The translations under genes were made by a program, and so were the position numbers. The notes below the pieces were generated by a model. The model searched no databases. It saw nothing but the letters and a program-made list of their open reading frames with translations, and was not told where the DNA came from. 43,658 nucleotides of DNA from Lachnospiraceae bacterium YSD2013 (GTDB lineage: Bacteria > Bacillota > Clostridia > Lachnospirales > Lachnospiraceae). How positions within the stretch are numbered: the first letter of the stretch is position 1; each line of letters begins with the position of its first letter. This document shows, one piece after another, positions 23,590-31,777 of this stretch. Location of the stretch: assembly GCA_900100895.1 (NCBI GenBank), contig FMTX01000028.1, forward strand, positions 1 to 43,658, read 5' to 3'.

Positions 23590-23642
23590 AACGCCCGTCA
23601 AGACTGCAAGTAGCACAAGAAGAGTCCACCGGACGACCGCAC

Positions 23643-23700
23643 CCCACACGATTGCAAGGTATTGTAATCATGAAAGCATTCATAAGCCCATCTTCCGCAC
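23643..23700. repeat. Scrambled tRNA-Leu fragments beside the tRNA gene
   Basis: CCCACACGATTGCAA at 23643-23657 is a direct copy of 23755-23769 inside tRNA-Leu (T-arm and variable arm). CCCATCTTCCGCAC at 23687-23700 is an exact inverted copy of the tRNA 3' end (23734-23747). They look like debris from recombination at the tRNA. Confidence 0.75.
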
Positions 23701-23702
23701 AA

Positions 23703-23732
23703 AAAAAGGATATCCGATTGGATATCCTTTTT
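23703..23732 (-). terminator. Terminator of tRNA-Leu(AAG)
   Basis: GGATATCC stems (23708-23715 / 23720-23727) extended by A/T pairs on both sides, with a 4-nt loop; the T run for minus-strand transcription is the complement of 23701-23707. Confidence 0.85.
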
Positions 23733-23734
23733 AG

Positions 23735-23819
23735 TGCGGAAGATGGGACTTGAACCCACACGATTGCAATAATCACAAGATCCTTAGTCTTGCTCGTCTG
23801 CCAGTTCCGACACTTCCGC
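23735..23819 (-). tRNA. tRNA-Leu, anticodon AAG
   Basis: An 85-nt class II tRNA. The acceptor stem is GCGGAAG / CTTCCGC with A73. The anticodon stem CAAGA / TCTTG encloses CTAAGGA, giving anticodon AAG. It has a long variable arm, a T-arm with GTTCAAG, and no encoded CCA. A34 would need deamination to inosine by TadA. The 3' end is the presumed attachment site discussed for 19507. Confidence 0.93.
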
Positions 23820-23859
23820 GAACCGCTTATGTTGTTTAGTTGTTCAACACGCAAGAAAG

Positions 23860-23888
23860 ATAATATCATCAGAAGTGGGGTATGTCAA
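23860..23888 (-). promoter_or_regulatory. Promoter of tRNA-Leu(AAG)
   Basis: TTGACA (23888-23883), 17-bp spacer, TATTAT (23865-23860) on the minus strand, about 40 bp before the mature 5' end. Confidence 0.88.
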
Positions 23889-24003
23889 TAAGAAATTTTA
23901 AAATTTTTTTGTTTTTTTGAACAATTATTTTTGGGGCATATAGGAAGCCTGATTTTGCGTTAATCAGGACATAGAATTTTAATAATTCGGGGGCGCGTTT
24001 TGG

Positions 24004-24032
24004 TTGACATTGGACCAATCAGACAGTAAAAT
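24004..24032 (+). promoter_or_regulatory. Promoter of tRNA-Leu(CAG)
   Basis: TTGACA (24004-24009), 17-bp spacer, TAAAAT (24027-24032), 11 bp before the mature tRNA. The 115 bp between the two divergent tRNA promoters are AT-rich and show no gene. Confidence 0.88.
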
Positions 24033-24043
24033 AACATTTGCAT

Positions 24044-24126
24044 GCAGGAATGGCGGAATGGCAGACGCGCACGGTTCAGGTCCGTGTGAAGTAAAATTCA
24101 TGTGGGTTCAAGTCCCATTTCCTGCA
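24044..24126 (+). tRNA. tRNA-Leu, anticodon CAG
   Basis: An 83-nt class II tRNA. The acceptor stem is GCAGGAA / TTCCTGC with A73. The anticodon stem CACGG / CCGTG encloses TTCAGGT, giving CAG. It has a long variable arm and the T-loop TTCAAGT. No CCA is encoded. Confidence 0.94.
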
Positions 24127-24136
24127 CTAATCATTC

Positions 24137-24170
24137 CGGCGGCTAAGGTGTCCTTATGCCGCCGTTTGTT
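24137..24170 (+). terminator. Terminator after tRNA-Leu(CAG)
   Basis: CGGCGGC / GCCGCCG (24137-24143 / 24158-24164) plus TAAGG / CCTTA (24144-24148 / 24152-24156), one bulged T, then TTTGTT. Confidence 0.88.
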
Positions 24171-24199
24171 CTTTCAGGACACAGTGGCGGAGACAACTT

Positions 24200-24568
24200 A
24201 TGAAATATCTTTATCAACTGACAATTATACTTGCGGTAAGCCTTGTGTCGGAAGCTCTCGGATACTTCATCCCCCTTCCGGTGCCGGCTAGCGTCTACGG
24301 TCTCGTGATTATGTTCCTGCTTCTTTGGACGAAGGTTGTGAAGCTTGAACATGTGGAGAATGTGGCAGATTTCTTTTTACAGATTATGCCTTTCTTCTTC
24401 GTGGCGCCGACGGTTGGGCTTATGACGAGCTTTGATGCCATTAAGGGCAATGTCTTGTGGCTGGTGCTTATGTGCTTTGTGTCGACGGTTGTTACCATTG
24501 CGGTGACGGGAGCCGTGGCGCAGCTTATCATAAGGATGCGAAAGAAAGGGGGCAAGAAAGATGTTTGA
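24200..24568 (+). CDS. lrgA: LrgA/CidA-family membrane protein
   Basis: A 122-residue holin-like protein with four hydrophobic segments and the family region FIPLPVPASVYGLVIMFLLL (about residues 22-41). LrgA/CidA with LrgB/CidB were first linked to murein hydrolase control and more recently to pyruvate or other small-acid transport. The ATG has CGGAG 7 nt upstream. It overlaps lrgB by 8 nt. No clear promoter is seen between the tRNA terminator and this gene. Confidence 0.93.
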   Translation: MKYLYQLTIILAVSLVSEALGYFIPLPVPASVYGLVIMFLLLWTKVVKLEHVENVADFFLQIMPFFFVAPTVGLMTSFDAIKGNVLWLVLMCFVSTVVTIAVTGAVAQLIIRMRKKGGKKDV

Positions 24569-25259
24569 TTTCATCGTTTCAAGTTCTTTCTTCGGAATTA
24601 CGCTTTCTTTTGTCGTGTACATGTTCTTTCAGCTTATCAAGGTTAAGTTTAAGATAAATAATCCGCTGTTTAATCCACTTTTGTGGTCGTCAGTGGTAAT
24701 CATTCTTTTTCTTATGGTGACCAAGATTGACTACGAAGTGTACAATAGTAGTGCGGGCGTTGTGACTTACTGGCTTACACCGGTGACGATTTGCCTCGCG
24801 ATTCCGCTCTACAGACGCGTGCAGGAGTTAAAAGAAAACATTGTGGCTATCGTGATTTCCATTATTTGCGGATGCATCGGACATGCGCTTGTGATGGTGG
24901 TGATTGCGACGGCGGTTAAGATGAGCAAGATTCTTTCTTATTCCGTTATGTCTAAGAGCGTTACTACGGCTATTGCAATGGCTCTTACCGAGAAGCTCGG
25001 CGGTATCCCTGCGGTTACTATCGTGGGTGTTACGGTTGCGGGCATGACCGGTGCGGTGTTAGGTCCCACGATTCTTAAGATATTTAAGATTAAGGAGCCG
25101 GTGGCTCAGGGACTTGCGATGGGAACGGCTTCCCACGCGGTGGGCACATCCAAGGCCATGGAACTGGGCGAGATTCAGGGCGCCATGAGTTCGCTTGCGA
25201 TTGTCGTAACCGGCATTCTTACGGTAGTTGTGGTACCGATTGCCGTGAAATTCTTATAA
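24561..25259 (+). CDS. lrgB: LrgB/CidB-family membrane protein
   Basis: A 232-residue multipass protein. Typical LrgB signatures are SKSVTTAIAMALTEKLGG (about residues 133-150) and GLAMGTASHAVGTSKAMELG (about 189-208). It works with LrgA, translated from an overlapping frame, in the cytoplasmic membrane. AAGGGGG lies before the ATG. In some bacteria the pair responds to pyruvate or acetate overflow; no regulator (LytSR-type) is present in this window. Confidence 0.95.
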   Translation: MFDFIVSSSFFGITLSFVVYMFFQLIKVKFKINNPLFNPLLWSSVVIILFLMVTKIDYEVYNSSAGVVTYWLTPVTICLAIPLYRRVQELKENIVAIVISIICGCIGHALVMVVIATAVKMSKILSYSVMSKSVTTAIAMALTEKLGGIPAVTIVGVTVAGMTGAVLGPTILKIFKIKEPVAQGLAMGTASHAVGTSKAMELGEIQGAMSSLAIVVTGILTVVVVPIAVKFL

Positions 25260-25275
25260 TAGGGGGTCATTTTCA

Positions 25276-26994
25276 ATGACAGACGTGAATGGTAACGATA
25301 TAACCGAAGAGGTTATGGAGGAAAATAAAGCGGTCGAGGCCGAGGCAGAAGCGGTTGCGGAAGAGGTGGCCGAACCCGTCACAGAGGCGGCAGAGGAAAC
25401 ACCTGCACCGGTCGAGGAAGAGAAGCCCGCGAAGCCTAAGAAGACCAAGAAGCCCAGGCAAAAGAAAGAAAAAACACCTTTGGCATATAACAGAGAAATC
25501 GTGGTCAGCGACAGATGGAACAACATCATTCTGATTGCGCTTGTTCTTATGATTATTGTAGGCGTGATGATTTATTTTCTGCCGGTCAATCGTGTTAAGC
25601 GATTGATTAAGAAAGGTAACGAAGCCTACGCGGTTGAAAAGTACGAAGATGCCTGCAAGTACTACGAGAAGGCGGTTATTACCGACGTTCTCAATCCTTT
25701 TGCGGCCAAGAACTTAATCAGCGCCGACATGGCGGCTTCTAACGGTGAGGAAGGCGAAGACTTAAAGAAAGTCATCACCGGCCTTGAAGGCTACAAAGAG
25801 CGTAAGGGCGAGCTTGTGATAGCGGATGAGAACGTTCCCGCGTGGACGGATTTCTTCCTTTTGTCTCCCGAAATTTTTAACGGGCGGGAAGACGCGGAGA
25901 TACTTGAGAAGGGCTACGAAATGCTTAACAATCCTTCCGAGTTAAAGCCTGCGCTTGCCAACGCTTATTATGAGTGGGGCGAGGCGGTAACCGCGGAAAA
26001 TTACACCGAAGCCTGCGACAGTTTTGACAAGGCACTTGCTTTTTCCGATAATGCGGAGACTTACAAGGCGCAGGTTAATGAGCAGGTGCTCGGTATCATC
26101 GAGAGCCTCAAGACTGCGGATGAGTACGACAAGGCTTACGAAGTTTTGAACAGATATGCGTCTGTAATGAACGATGCTGAGGCGGTTAAGACAGGCATCG
26201 CAGAGGCAGAAGCACTTTACGGAATCAAGGTGGAACTCTTAAGCGAGGTTTACGCGGCATTCAGCCCTTATTATGAGTCCGTTAAGGGCACCCCGCTCAA
26301 AGAAAGAGTTAAGGAAGACACTCCTCTCTTCGGTATGATTGCCGAGAACTGGGAGAAGATGCTTATGATAGACGGTTCGGAGAAGGCTGATACGCTTGCA
26401 TTTTCTTTTGCCGCGGATGCATATACTTATGCGCCCGAAGGCTTTAAGGAAGGATTCACGGGCGTAGGCTGCGGACTTTATCCTTACGGCGACAGATTTA
26501 CCCGCGAGGACGGAACCGAGGGCACCGGATATTACTTCTACTTCGGTGAGTACAAGAACGGTGTGAGAGACGGATACGGCATGATTTTCATCAAGGCGGA
26601 CGTTTCTTCTTATATGGCATTCGAGGGCGAGTGGAAGAATGACCTTCCCAACGGCTTCGGTGCAAGCTATGAGTGCGACATGTATTCGTACACTTCACTT
26701 GCGGCATATAGACGTGTGACGTTCGGTGAGTACAAGGACGGATACGAGAACGGCGATATGACTTCGATTGCGCTGTTAAACGAGCATCCCGATACATATT
26801 TCAAGGGTTCTTACAAGGCGGAAAACGGTGCGGTTAACCCTGTGGAGGGCGACCCCATCAACTACGGAATTGTGGATCCGATTCCCGAAGGATACAAGCT
26901 TATAGCGGTTCTTGCGTCGGCTGATGCGGGATATGATTACATTATTCCCGTGTACGTTTTAAACGATGCGACTCTCGGAGTTGTAGGCTGGTAA
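25276..26994 (+). CDS. Membrane-anchored TPR/MORN protein
   Basis: A 572-residue protein. The first ~45 residues are Glu/Ala/Val-rich, followed by a Lys-rich patch (about 46-65) and one membrane helix (about 83-103, IILIALVLMIIVGVMIYF), so the N-terminus is cytosolic and the bulk extracellular. TPR-like helices follow (AYAVEKYEDACKYYEKAV and a second at about 235-255). The C-terminus has MORN-like strands (FGEYKNGVRDGYG, FEGEWKNDLPNGFG, FGEYKDGYENG). It may be a scaffold or cell-surface protein; there is no enzymatic motif. AGGGGG precedes the ATG, and the gene follows lrgB closely. Confidence 0.8.
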   Translation: MTDVNGNDITEEVMEENKAVEAEAEAVAEEVAEPVTEAAEETPAPVEEEKPAKPKKTKKPRQKKEKTPLAYNREIVVSDRWNNIILIALVLMIIVGVMIYFLPVNRVKRLIKKGNEAYAVEKYEDACKYYEKAVITDVLNPFAAKNLISADMAASNGEEGEDLKKVITGLEGYKERKGELVIADENVPAWTDFFLLSPEIFNGREDAEILEKGYEMLNNPSELKPALANAYYEWGEAVTAENYTEACDSFDKALAFSDNAETYKAQVNEQVLGIIESLKTADEYDKAYEVLNRYASVMNDAEAVKTGIAEAEALYGIKVELLSEVYAAFSPYYESVKGTPLKERVKEDTPLFGMIAENWEKMLMIDGSEKADTLAFSFAADAYTYAPEGFKEGFTGVGCGLYPYGDRFTREDGTEGTGYYFYFGEYKNGVRDGYGMIFIKADVSSYMAFEGEWKNDLPNGFGASYECDMYSYTSLAAYRRVTFGEYKDGYENGDMTSIALLNEHPDTYFKGSYKAENGAVNPVEGDPINYGIVDPIPEGYKLIAVLASADAGYDYIIPVYVLNDATLGVVGW

Positions 26995-27113
26995 GACGCC
27001 GGAACATAATTATAGAAATTTTTTAAAAAGTCGGAAAAATAAAAAAGGAAATTTGATTTAAGCACAGAATATAACTAACAGAGACATTTTTGATGCCACG
27101 GAGGTGGGCGGTA

Positions 27114-28118
27114 ATGTTGATACGTAAGAGTCTTGAAAAGATGGAAGACGAATACTTAAGCAAGTATGCGACAAGGAGCAGCAAGTCTAAGGGTCGTGAG
27201 CGCGACGAAGAGCCTTGCGACATTCGCCCTTGTTTCCAGCGCGACCGTGACCGTATCATACATTCCAAGGCGTTTAGGCGTCTTAAGGATAAGACACAGG
27301 TCTTTCTTTCGCCGGAAGGTGATCATTACAGGACCAGACTTACACATACGCTTGAAGTGTCTCAGACGGCTCGTACGATGGCTAAGGCTTTGAAGCTTAA
27401 CGAGGATCTTGTGGAGGCGATTGCGCTTGGTCATGACCTCGGTCATACGCCTTTCGGGCATGCGGGGGAGAGAGCTCTTAACAGAGTGTGTCCTTTCGGA
27501 TTCGACCATGCGGCGCAGAGTGTGAGAACCGTCGAAGTGCTTGAAAAGGGCGGTCAGGGTCTTAACTTAACGTATGAAGTGCGTGACGGCATCAGGAATC
27601 ACCAGACTGCGGGAATGCCTGCTACGCTTGAGGGTAAGATTGTAAGATTCGCAGATAAGATAGCTTATATTCATCACGATATGGATGATGCCATCCGCGC
27701 CGGCATTCTTAAGGAAGGCGATGTTCCGGCTGAGATCGGTGATGTTATCGGTTATACCACCGGTGAGCGTCTCGATTGCTTTATCCACGATATCGTAATG
27801 AACAGTCAGAACAAGAACGATATTCTGATGAGCGAGCCTGTGGAGAAGGCTATGAAGGCTATTCGCGAGTTCATGTTTGAACGCGTGTACAAGAACCCGG
27901 AGGCTAAGAGCGAGGAAGGCAAGGCCGAAGCTCTCACGGAGACTTTGTACAATTATTATATGACCAATTTCCATCTGCTTCCTGCGGATTTAAAGGCTCT
28001 TTACGATAAGGGTGATCCCAAGGAACAGATTGTATGTGACTACGTAGGCGCCATGACCGACAGATATGCGATTGCGGTCTATGAAGAGATATTTATTCCC
28101 AAGACCTGGCGCTGGTAG
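27114..28118 (+). CDS. dgt: dGTPase-like HD-domain triphosphohydrolase
   Basis: Dgt-like enzymes cleave dNTPs to deoxynucleosides and tripolyphosphate, controlling the dNTP pool. The 334-residue protein has the start signature HSKAFRRLKDKTQVF, the metal-binding HTLEVSQ, HDLGHTPFGHAGE and a later KIAYIHHDMDDA region. ATG 27114 is chosen because GGAGG lies about 9 nt upstream; the ORF could be extended to 27090 but without a binding site. It is directly upstream of dnaG and rpoD, a gene order common in Clostridia. Confidence 0.92.
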   Translation: MLIRKSLEKMEDEYLSKYATRSSKSKGRERDEEPCDIRPCFQRDRDRIIHSKAFRRLKDKTQVFLSPEGDHYRTRLTHTLEVSQTARTMAKALKLNEDLVEAIALGHDLGHTPFGHAGERALNRVCPFGFDHAAQSVRTVEVLEKGGQGLNLTYEVRDGIRNHQTAGMPATLEGKIVRFADKIAYIHHDMDDAIRAGILKEGDVPAEIGDVIGYTTGERLDCFIHDIVMNSQNKNDILMSEPVEKAMKAIREFMFERVYKNPEAKSEEGKAEALTETLYNYYMTNFHLLPADLKALYDKGDPKEQIVCDYVGAMTDRYAIAVYEEIFIPKTWRW

Positions 28119-28168
28119 AGAGTTTAGCTTACAAGTGCGGCGAGAGCCGTTTAATATACGGAGGGGCG

Positions 28169-29944
28169 ATGAGGTATCCCGAGGAACTGATTGAAGAAGT
28201 CAGACTTCGCAACGACATAGTGGACGTGGTAGGAAGCTGTGTGAAGATCCAGAAAAAAGGGTCTTCATACTTTGGCCTGTGCCCGTTTCACTCTGAGAAG
28301 TCGCCTTCTTTTTCTGTCTCTCCGCATAAACAGATGTATTACTGCTTCGGTTGCGGAGCGGGAGGAAATGTTATTTCCTTTGTAATGAATTATGAGAATT
28401 TCACTTTCCAGGAAGCGGTTAAGTACCTTGCGGACCGCGCGGGCATCAAGCTTCCGGAGATTGAATATACACAGGAGCAGCGGGCCAAGGAAGCACGTCG
28501 TGTGCGGCTTTTAGAGGCCAATAGAGAAGCTGCGGCCTACTTCTATTATCAATTGCGGCACAAGCAGGGTGAAGCGGGTTATCGGTACTTGACGGGGCGA
28601 GGGCTCACAGACGAGACGCTTAATAAGTTCGGTCTCGGATTCTCCAACGTTACGAGCAATGACTTAGTTAAATACCTTGAGTCGAAGGGCTTTGATGATG
28701 ACATCATCAGAGAGGCCGGGCTTGCTTCTTTTGACGAAAAATACGGAATGCAGGATAAGTTCTGGAACAGAGTCATGTACCCGATTCAGGACATAAATCA
28801 CAGAGTTATCGGCTTCGGCGGACGAGTTATGTCGGATGCGAAGCCCAAGTACTTAAACTCTCCCGAGACGCCTGTGTTCGACAAGAGCCGTAATCTTTAC
28901 GGACTTAACTTTGCGCGTACTTCCCGCAAGAATCATTTTATCTTGTGTGAGGGCTACATGGACGTAATCGCCATGCACCAGGCGGGCTTCACGGAAGCAG
29001 TTGCATCGCTCGGTACAGCGTTCACTTCGGGACAGGCGAATATACTTAAGCGCTATACGGATTCGGTGTATCTTGCATACGATTCGGACGGCGCGGGAAC
29101 TGCGGCGGCACTTCGTGCCATAGGCATCCTTCGTGATGTGGGTATGACCGGTAAGGTTATCAATATGAAGCCTTACAAGGACCCCGACGAGTTTATTAAG
29201 AATCTCGGAGCGGAGGCTTTCGAAGAACGTATCAAGGAAGCCGAGAACAGTTTCTTTTTCGAAATAAGGCAGCTTGAATCGGGCTACAATCTTAAGGACC
29301 CGGACGAGCGTACCAAATTTACCAAGGAAATCGGTGCCAAGCTTATGAATTTCCCCGACGAAATTGAGCGGGACAATTATTTAAGCGCGGTTTGCGATAA
29401 ATACAACATCGGTGTGGACAGCCTCAAAAAACTCGTGGCTTCACTTGCGGCCAAAAACGGCGGTGAGTTTAAGCCCATCGAGCGACCCAAGTCAGGCATA
29501 CACAAGCCCGAGCCCGATGCCAATATCAAGAGAGTGCAATGCCTTCTTTTGACATGGTTATCCGATGAGCCGGACGTTTACAAGATTGTGAAAGAGTACA
29601 TTACTCCCGACGATTTCACCGATGATTTGTACAAGGCGGTTGCCACCAAGCTTTTTGCGGACTTAGACGGCGGAGTGATGAATCCCGCAGCGATAGTAAG
29701 CATGTTTGAGGACGAAGAAGAGCAGGCGACGGTAGCCAAGATTTTTAATTCGAATCTTACAGAAGTAACCGATAAGAGTTCCCGAGAAAAGGCACTCAAA
29801 GATCTTGTGTACAATGTCAAGAAGAACAGTGTGGATCAAGCGGCGGCAAGGCCGGGCCAGACAATGGAAGACATGATGAAAGACATTGAGAACAAGAAAG
29901 CCCTCGAGAAACTTCGTAAAATCGAGTTTCATCTGGATAACTAG
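28169..29944 (+). CDS. dnaG: DNA primase DnaG
   Basis: DnaG makes the RNA primers for replication and partners with DnaB helicase. The 591-residue protein has the N-terminal CHC2 zinc ribbon (CPFH at about 38-41, CFGC at about 59-62). The TOPRIM core follows, with EGYMDVIAMH near 262 and YDSDGAG near 308. The C-terminal helicase-interaction domain is at about 440-590. GGAGG lies 4-8 nt before the ATG. It belongs to the macromolecular synthesis operon with rpoD 15 nt downstream. Confidence 0.97.
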   Translation: MRYPEELIEEVRLRNDIVDVVGSCVKIQKKGSSYFGLCPFHSEKSPSFSVSPHKQMYYCFGCGAGGNVISFVMNYENFTFQEAVKYLADRAGIKLPEIEYTQEQRAKEARRVRLLEANREAAAYFYYQLRHKQGEAGYRYLTGRGLTDETLNKFGLGFSNVTSNDLVKYLESKGFDDDIIREAGLASFDEKYGMQDKFWNRVMYPIQDINHRVIGFGGRVMSDAKPKYLNSPETPVFDKSRNLYGLNFARTSRKNHFILCEGYMDVIAMHQAGFTEAVASLGTAFTSGQANILKRYTDSVYLAYDSDGAGTAAALRAIGILRDVGMTGKVINMKPYKDPDEFIKNLGAEAFEERIKEAENSFFFEIRQLESGYNLKDPDERTKFTKEIGAKLMNFPDEIERDNYLSAVCDKYNIGVDSLKKLVASLAAKNGGEFKPIERPKSGIHKPEPDANIKRVQCLLLTWLSDEPDVYKIVKEYITPDDFTDDLYKAVATKLFADLDGGVMNPAAIVSMFEDEEEQATVAKIFNSNLTEVTDKSSREKALKDLVYNVKKNSVDQAAARPGQTMEDMMKDIENKKALEKLRKIEFHLDN

Positions 29945-29959
29945 AAAGGAAGTTAACCC

Positions 29960-31075
29960 ATGGACGAGAATATGGTAGCGAAATTTGAAGAGAGGATTAA
30001 AGAATTCCTCGCTCACTGCCGCAAAAAGAAAAACATGATTGAGTACCGCGAGATTACCGATTTCTTTGCGGACCTTAATCTTGAAGAAGAGCAGTATGAT
30101 AAGGTTATGGATGCACTCGAGGCAGCAGGCGTAGATATTATGCAGCTTCCCGAGGAAGAAGAAGTTGACGATGATTTCATCCCCGATGATGAACTTCTTG
30201 AAGACGTTGACGTTGAGAACATCGACTTATCGGTTCCCGAAGGTGTAAGCATTGAGGACCCCGTCCGCATGTACCTTAAGGAAATCGGTAAGGTTCCGCT
30301 TCTTAGTGCCGAGGAAGAAATCGAACTTGCCAAGAAGATGGAGAAGGGCGACGAAGACGCCAAGAAGCGTCTTGCTGAAGCTAACCTTCGTCTTGTTGTA
30401 TCCATTGCGAAGAGATACGTAGGCAGAGGAATGTTGTTCCTTGACCTTATTCAGGAAGGTAACTTAGGTCTTATTAAGGCGGTTGAGAAGTTCGATTACC
30501 GCAAGGGCTATAAGTTCTCCACATACGCAACATGGTGGATTCGTCAGGCCATTACCCGTGCTATCGCGGACCAGGCCCGTACCATCAGAATCCCTGTACA
30601 TATGGTTGAAACCATCAACAAACTCATCAGAGTTTCAAGACAGTTGTTACAGGAGTTAGGTCGTGAACCTACCCCCGAAGAAATCGCTGAGGAAATGGAC
30701 ATGTCCGTTGACCGCGTAAGAGAAATCCTTAAGATTTCTCAGGAACCCGTTTCTCTTGAAACACCTATCGGTGAAGAGGAAGACTCACATCTTGGCGATT
30801 TCATTCCCGACGATCAGGTACCGGTTCCCGCCGATGCCGCTGCATTTACCCTTCTTAAGGAGCAGCTCGTTGAAGTACTCGGAACTCTTACAGACAGAGA
30901 GCAGAAGGTGCTTAGACTCCGTTTCGGTCTTGATGACGGAAGAGCTCGTACTCTTGAAGAAGTAGGTAAGGAATTTAACGTAACCCGTGAGCGTATCAGA
31001 CAGATTGAAGCTAAGGCATTAAGAAAGCTTCGTCATCCCAGCCGCTCAAGAAAACTTAAGGATTACCTCGACTGA
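29960..31075 (+). CDS. rpoD: Primary sigma factor RpoD/SigA
   Basis: The housekeeping sigma factor, 371 residues. A short acidic region 1.1 is followed by region 1.2 ([11 protein letters not shown] at about 95), the region 2 core ([13 protein letters not shown], then [20 protein letters not shown] and [13 protein letters not shown]) and region 3. Region 4.2 ends the protein ([20 protein letters not shown]), recognising -35 elements such as those noted here. The lack of a long insertion between 1.2 and 2 is normal for Firmicutes. GAAAGGAAG precedes the ATG. Its stop overlaps the start of trmK by one base. Confidence 0.98.
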   Translation: MDENMVAKFEERIKEFLAHCRKKKNMIEYREITDFFADLNLEEEQYDKVMDALEAAGVDIMQLPEEEEVDDDFIPDDELLEDVDVENIDLSVPEGVSIEDPVRMYLKEIGKVPLLSAEEEIELAKKMEKGDEDAKKRLAEANLRLVVSIAKRYVGRGMLFLDLIQEGNLGLIKAVEKFDYRKGYKFSTYATWWIRQAITRAIADQARTIRIPVHMVETINKLIRVSRQLLQELGREPTPEEIAEEMDMSVDRVREILKISQEPVSLETPIGEEEDSHLGDFIPDDQVPVPADAAAFTLLKEQLVEVLGTLTDREQKVLRLRFGLDDGRARTLEEVGKEFNVTRERIRQIEAKALRKLRHPSRSRKLKDYLD

Positions 31076-31761
31076 TGAAATTATCTTTAAGAATGGAAAC
31101 GGTGAAGAACACCGTTAATCCTTGCAATACCGCCTGCGATGTGGGCTGTGACCACGGTTTTGTGTCTATAGCCTTGGTGCAGGAAGGTATAGCGAAGCAT
31201 GTGATAGCTTGTGATATCAACAAAGGCCCTTTGCAGGCCGCTGCGGACAATATTGCCGCCGCAGGATTGTCGGAAGCTATTGAGACCAGATTATCAGATG
31301 GTTTACATAAAGTTACGCCGGAAGACGCGCCCGACACCGTAATCATTGCGGGTATGGGCGGAGCACTTACGGTCAAGATATTATCGGAGGCGACTGATGT
31401 CTTAAAATCAGTGTCGCAGCTGGTGTTGCAGCCTCAGTCGGAGCTCTTTCTTGTTAGAAAATGGTTAAGGAGTAATGGCTATAATATCCTGAAAGAGTGC
31501 TTTTTACGCGACGCGGGCAAGTATTATTTTGTAATGGATGTCCGCCCCGGCAAGAGCCCTTCCCATACCGAGGAAGAATATGCTTTTTATGATGAGTTCT
31601 CGGAGTTTCTTTTGCTAAGTAAGGATCCGTTATATCGCGAGTACCTGAAAAAAGGCATCAAGAACAACGAGACGTATCTTAAGGGCATGCCTGAGGAGAA
31701 GAGGGGCGAATTATTACACAAGACGGAATTACTTAAGAAAGCACTTTTAATGACGGAGTAA
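31075..31761 (+). CDS. trmK: tRNA (adenine22-N1)-methyltransferase TrmK
   Basis: TrmK methylates A22 of tRNAs using S-adenosylmethionine. The 228-residue protein has the SAM-binding ACDVGCDHGFVSIAL (about residues 21-35), VIACDINKGPL, and IIAGMGGALTVKIL with a Gly-rich motif (about 99-112). These are diagnostic for the TrmK (former DUF633) family. It starts in the TGATG overlap with rpoD, so translation is coupled. Its position next to rpoD is conserved in Firmicutes. Confidence 0.93.
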   Translation: MKLSLRMETVKNTVNPCNTACDVGCDHGFVSIALVQEGIAKHVIACDINKGPLQAAADNIAAAGLSEAIETRLSDGLHKVTPEDAPDTVIIAGMGGALTVKILSEATDVLKSVSQLVLQPQSELFLVRKWLRSNGYNILKECFLRDAGKYYFVMDVRPGKSPSHTEEEYAFYDEFSEFLLLSKDPLYREYLKKGIKNNETYLKGMPEEKRGELLHKTELLKKALLMTE

Positions 31762-31777
31762 CCTAGGAGGAATACCC

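Noticed and set aside
23553-23753. A 66-codon plus-strand frame covering the array end and the tRNA terminator
   Set aside because: It runs through the last array unit, tRNA fragments and the terminator stem and has no ribosome binding site.
24004-24291. A 95-codon frame across tRNA-Leu(CAG)
   Set aside because: It begins inside the tRNA promoter and covers the tRNA and its terminator; the RNA genes explain the region.
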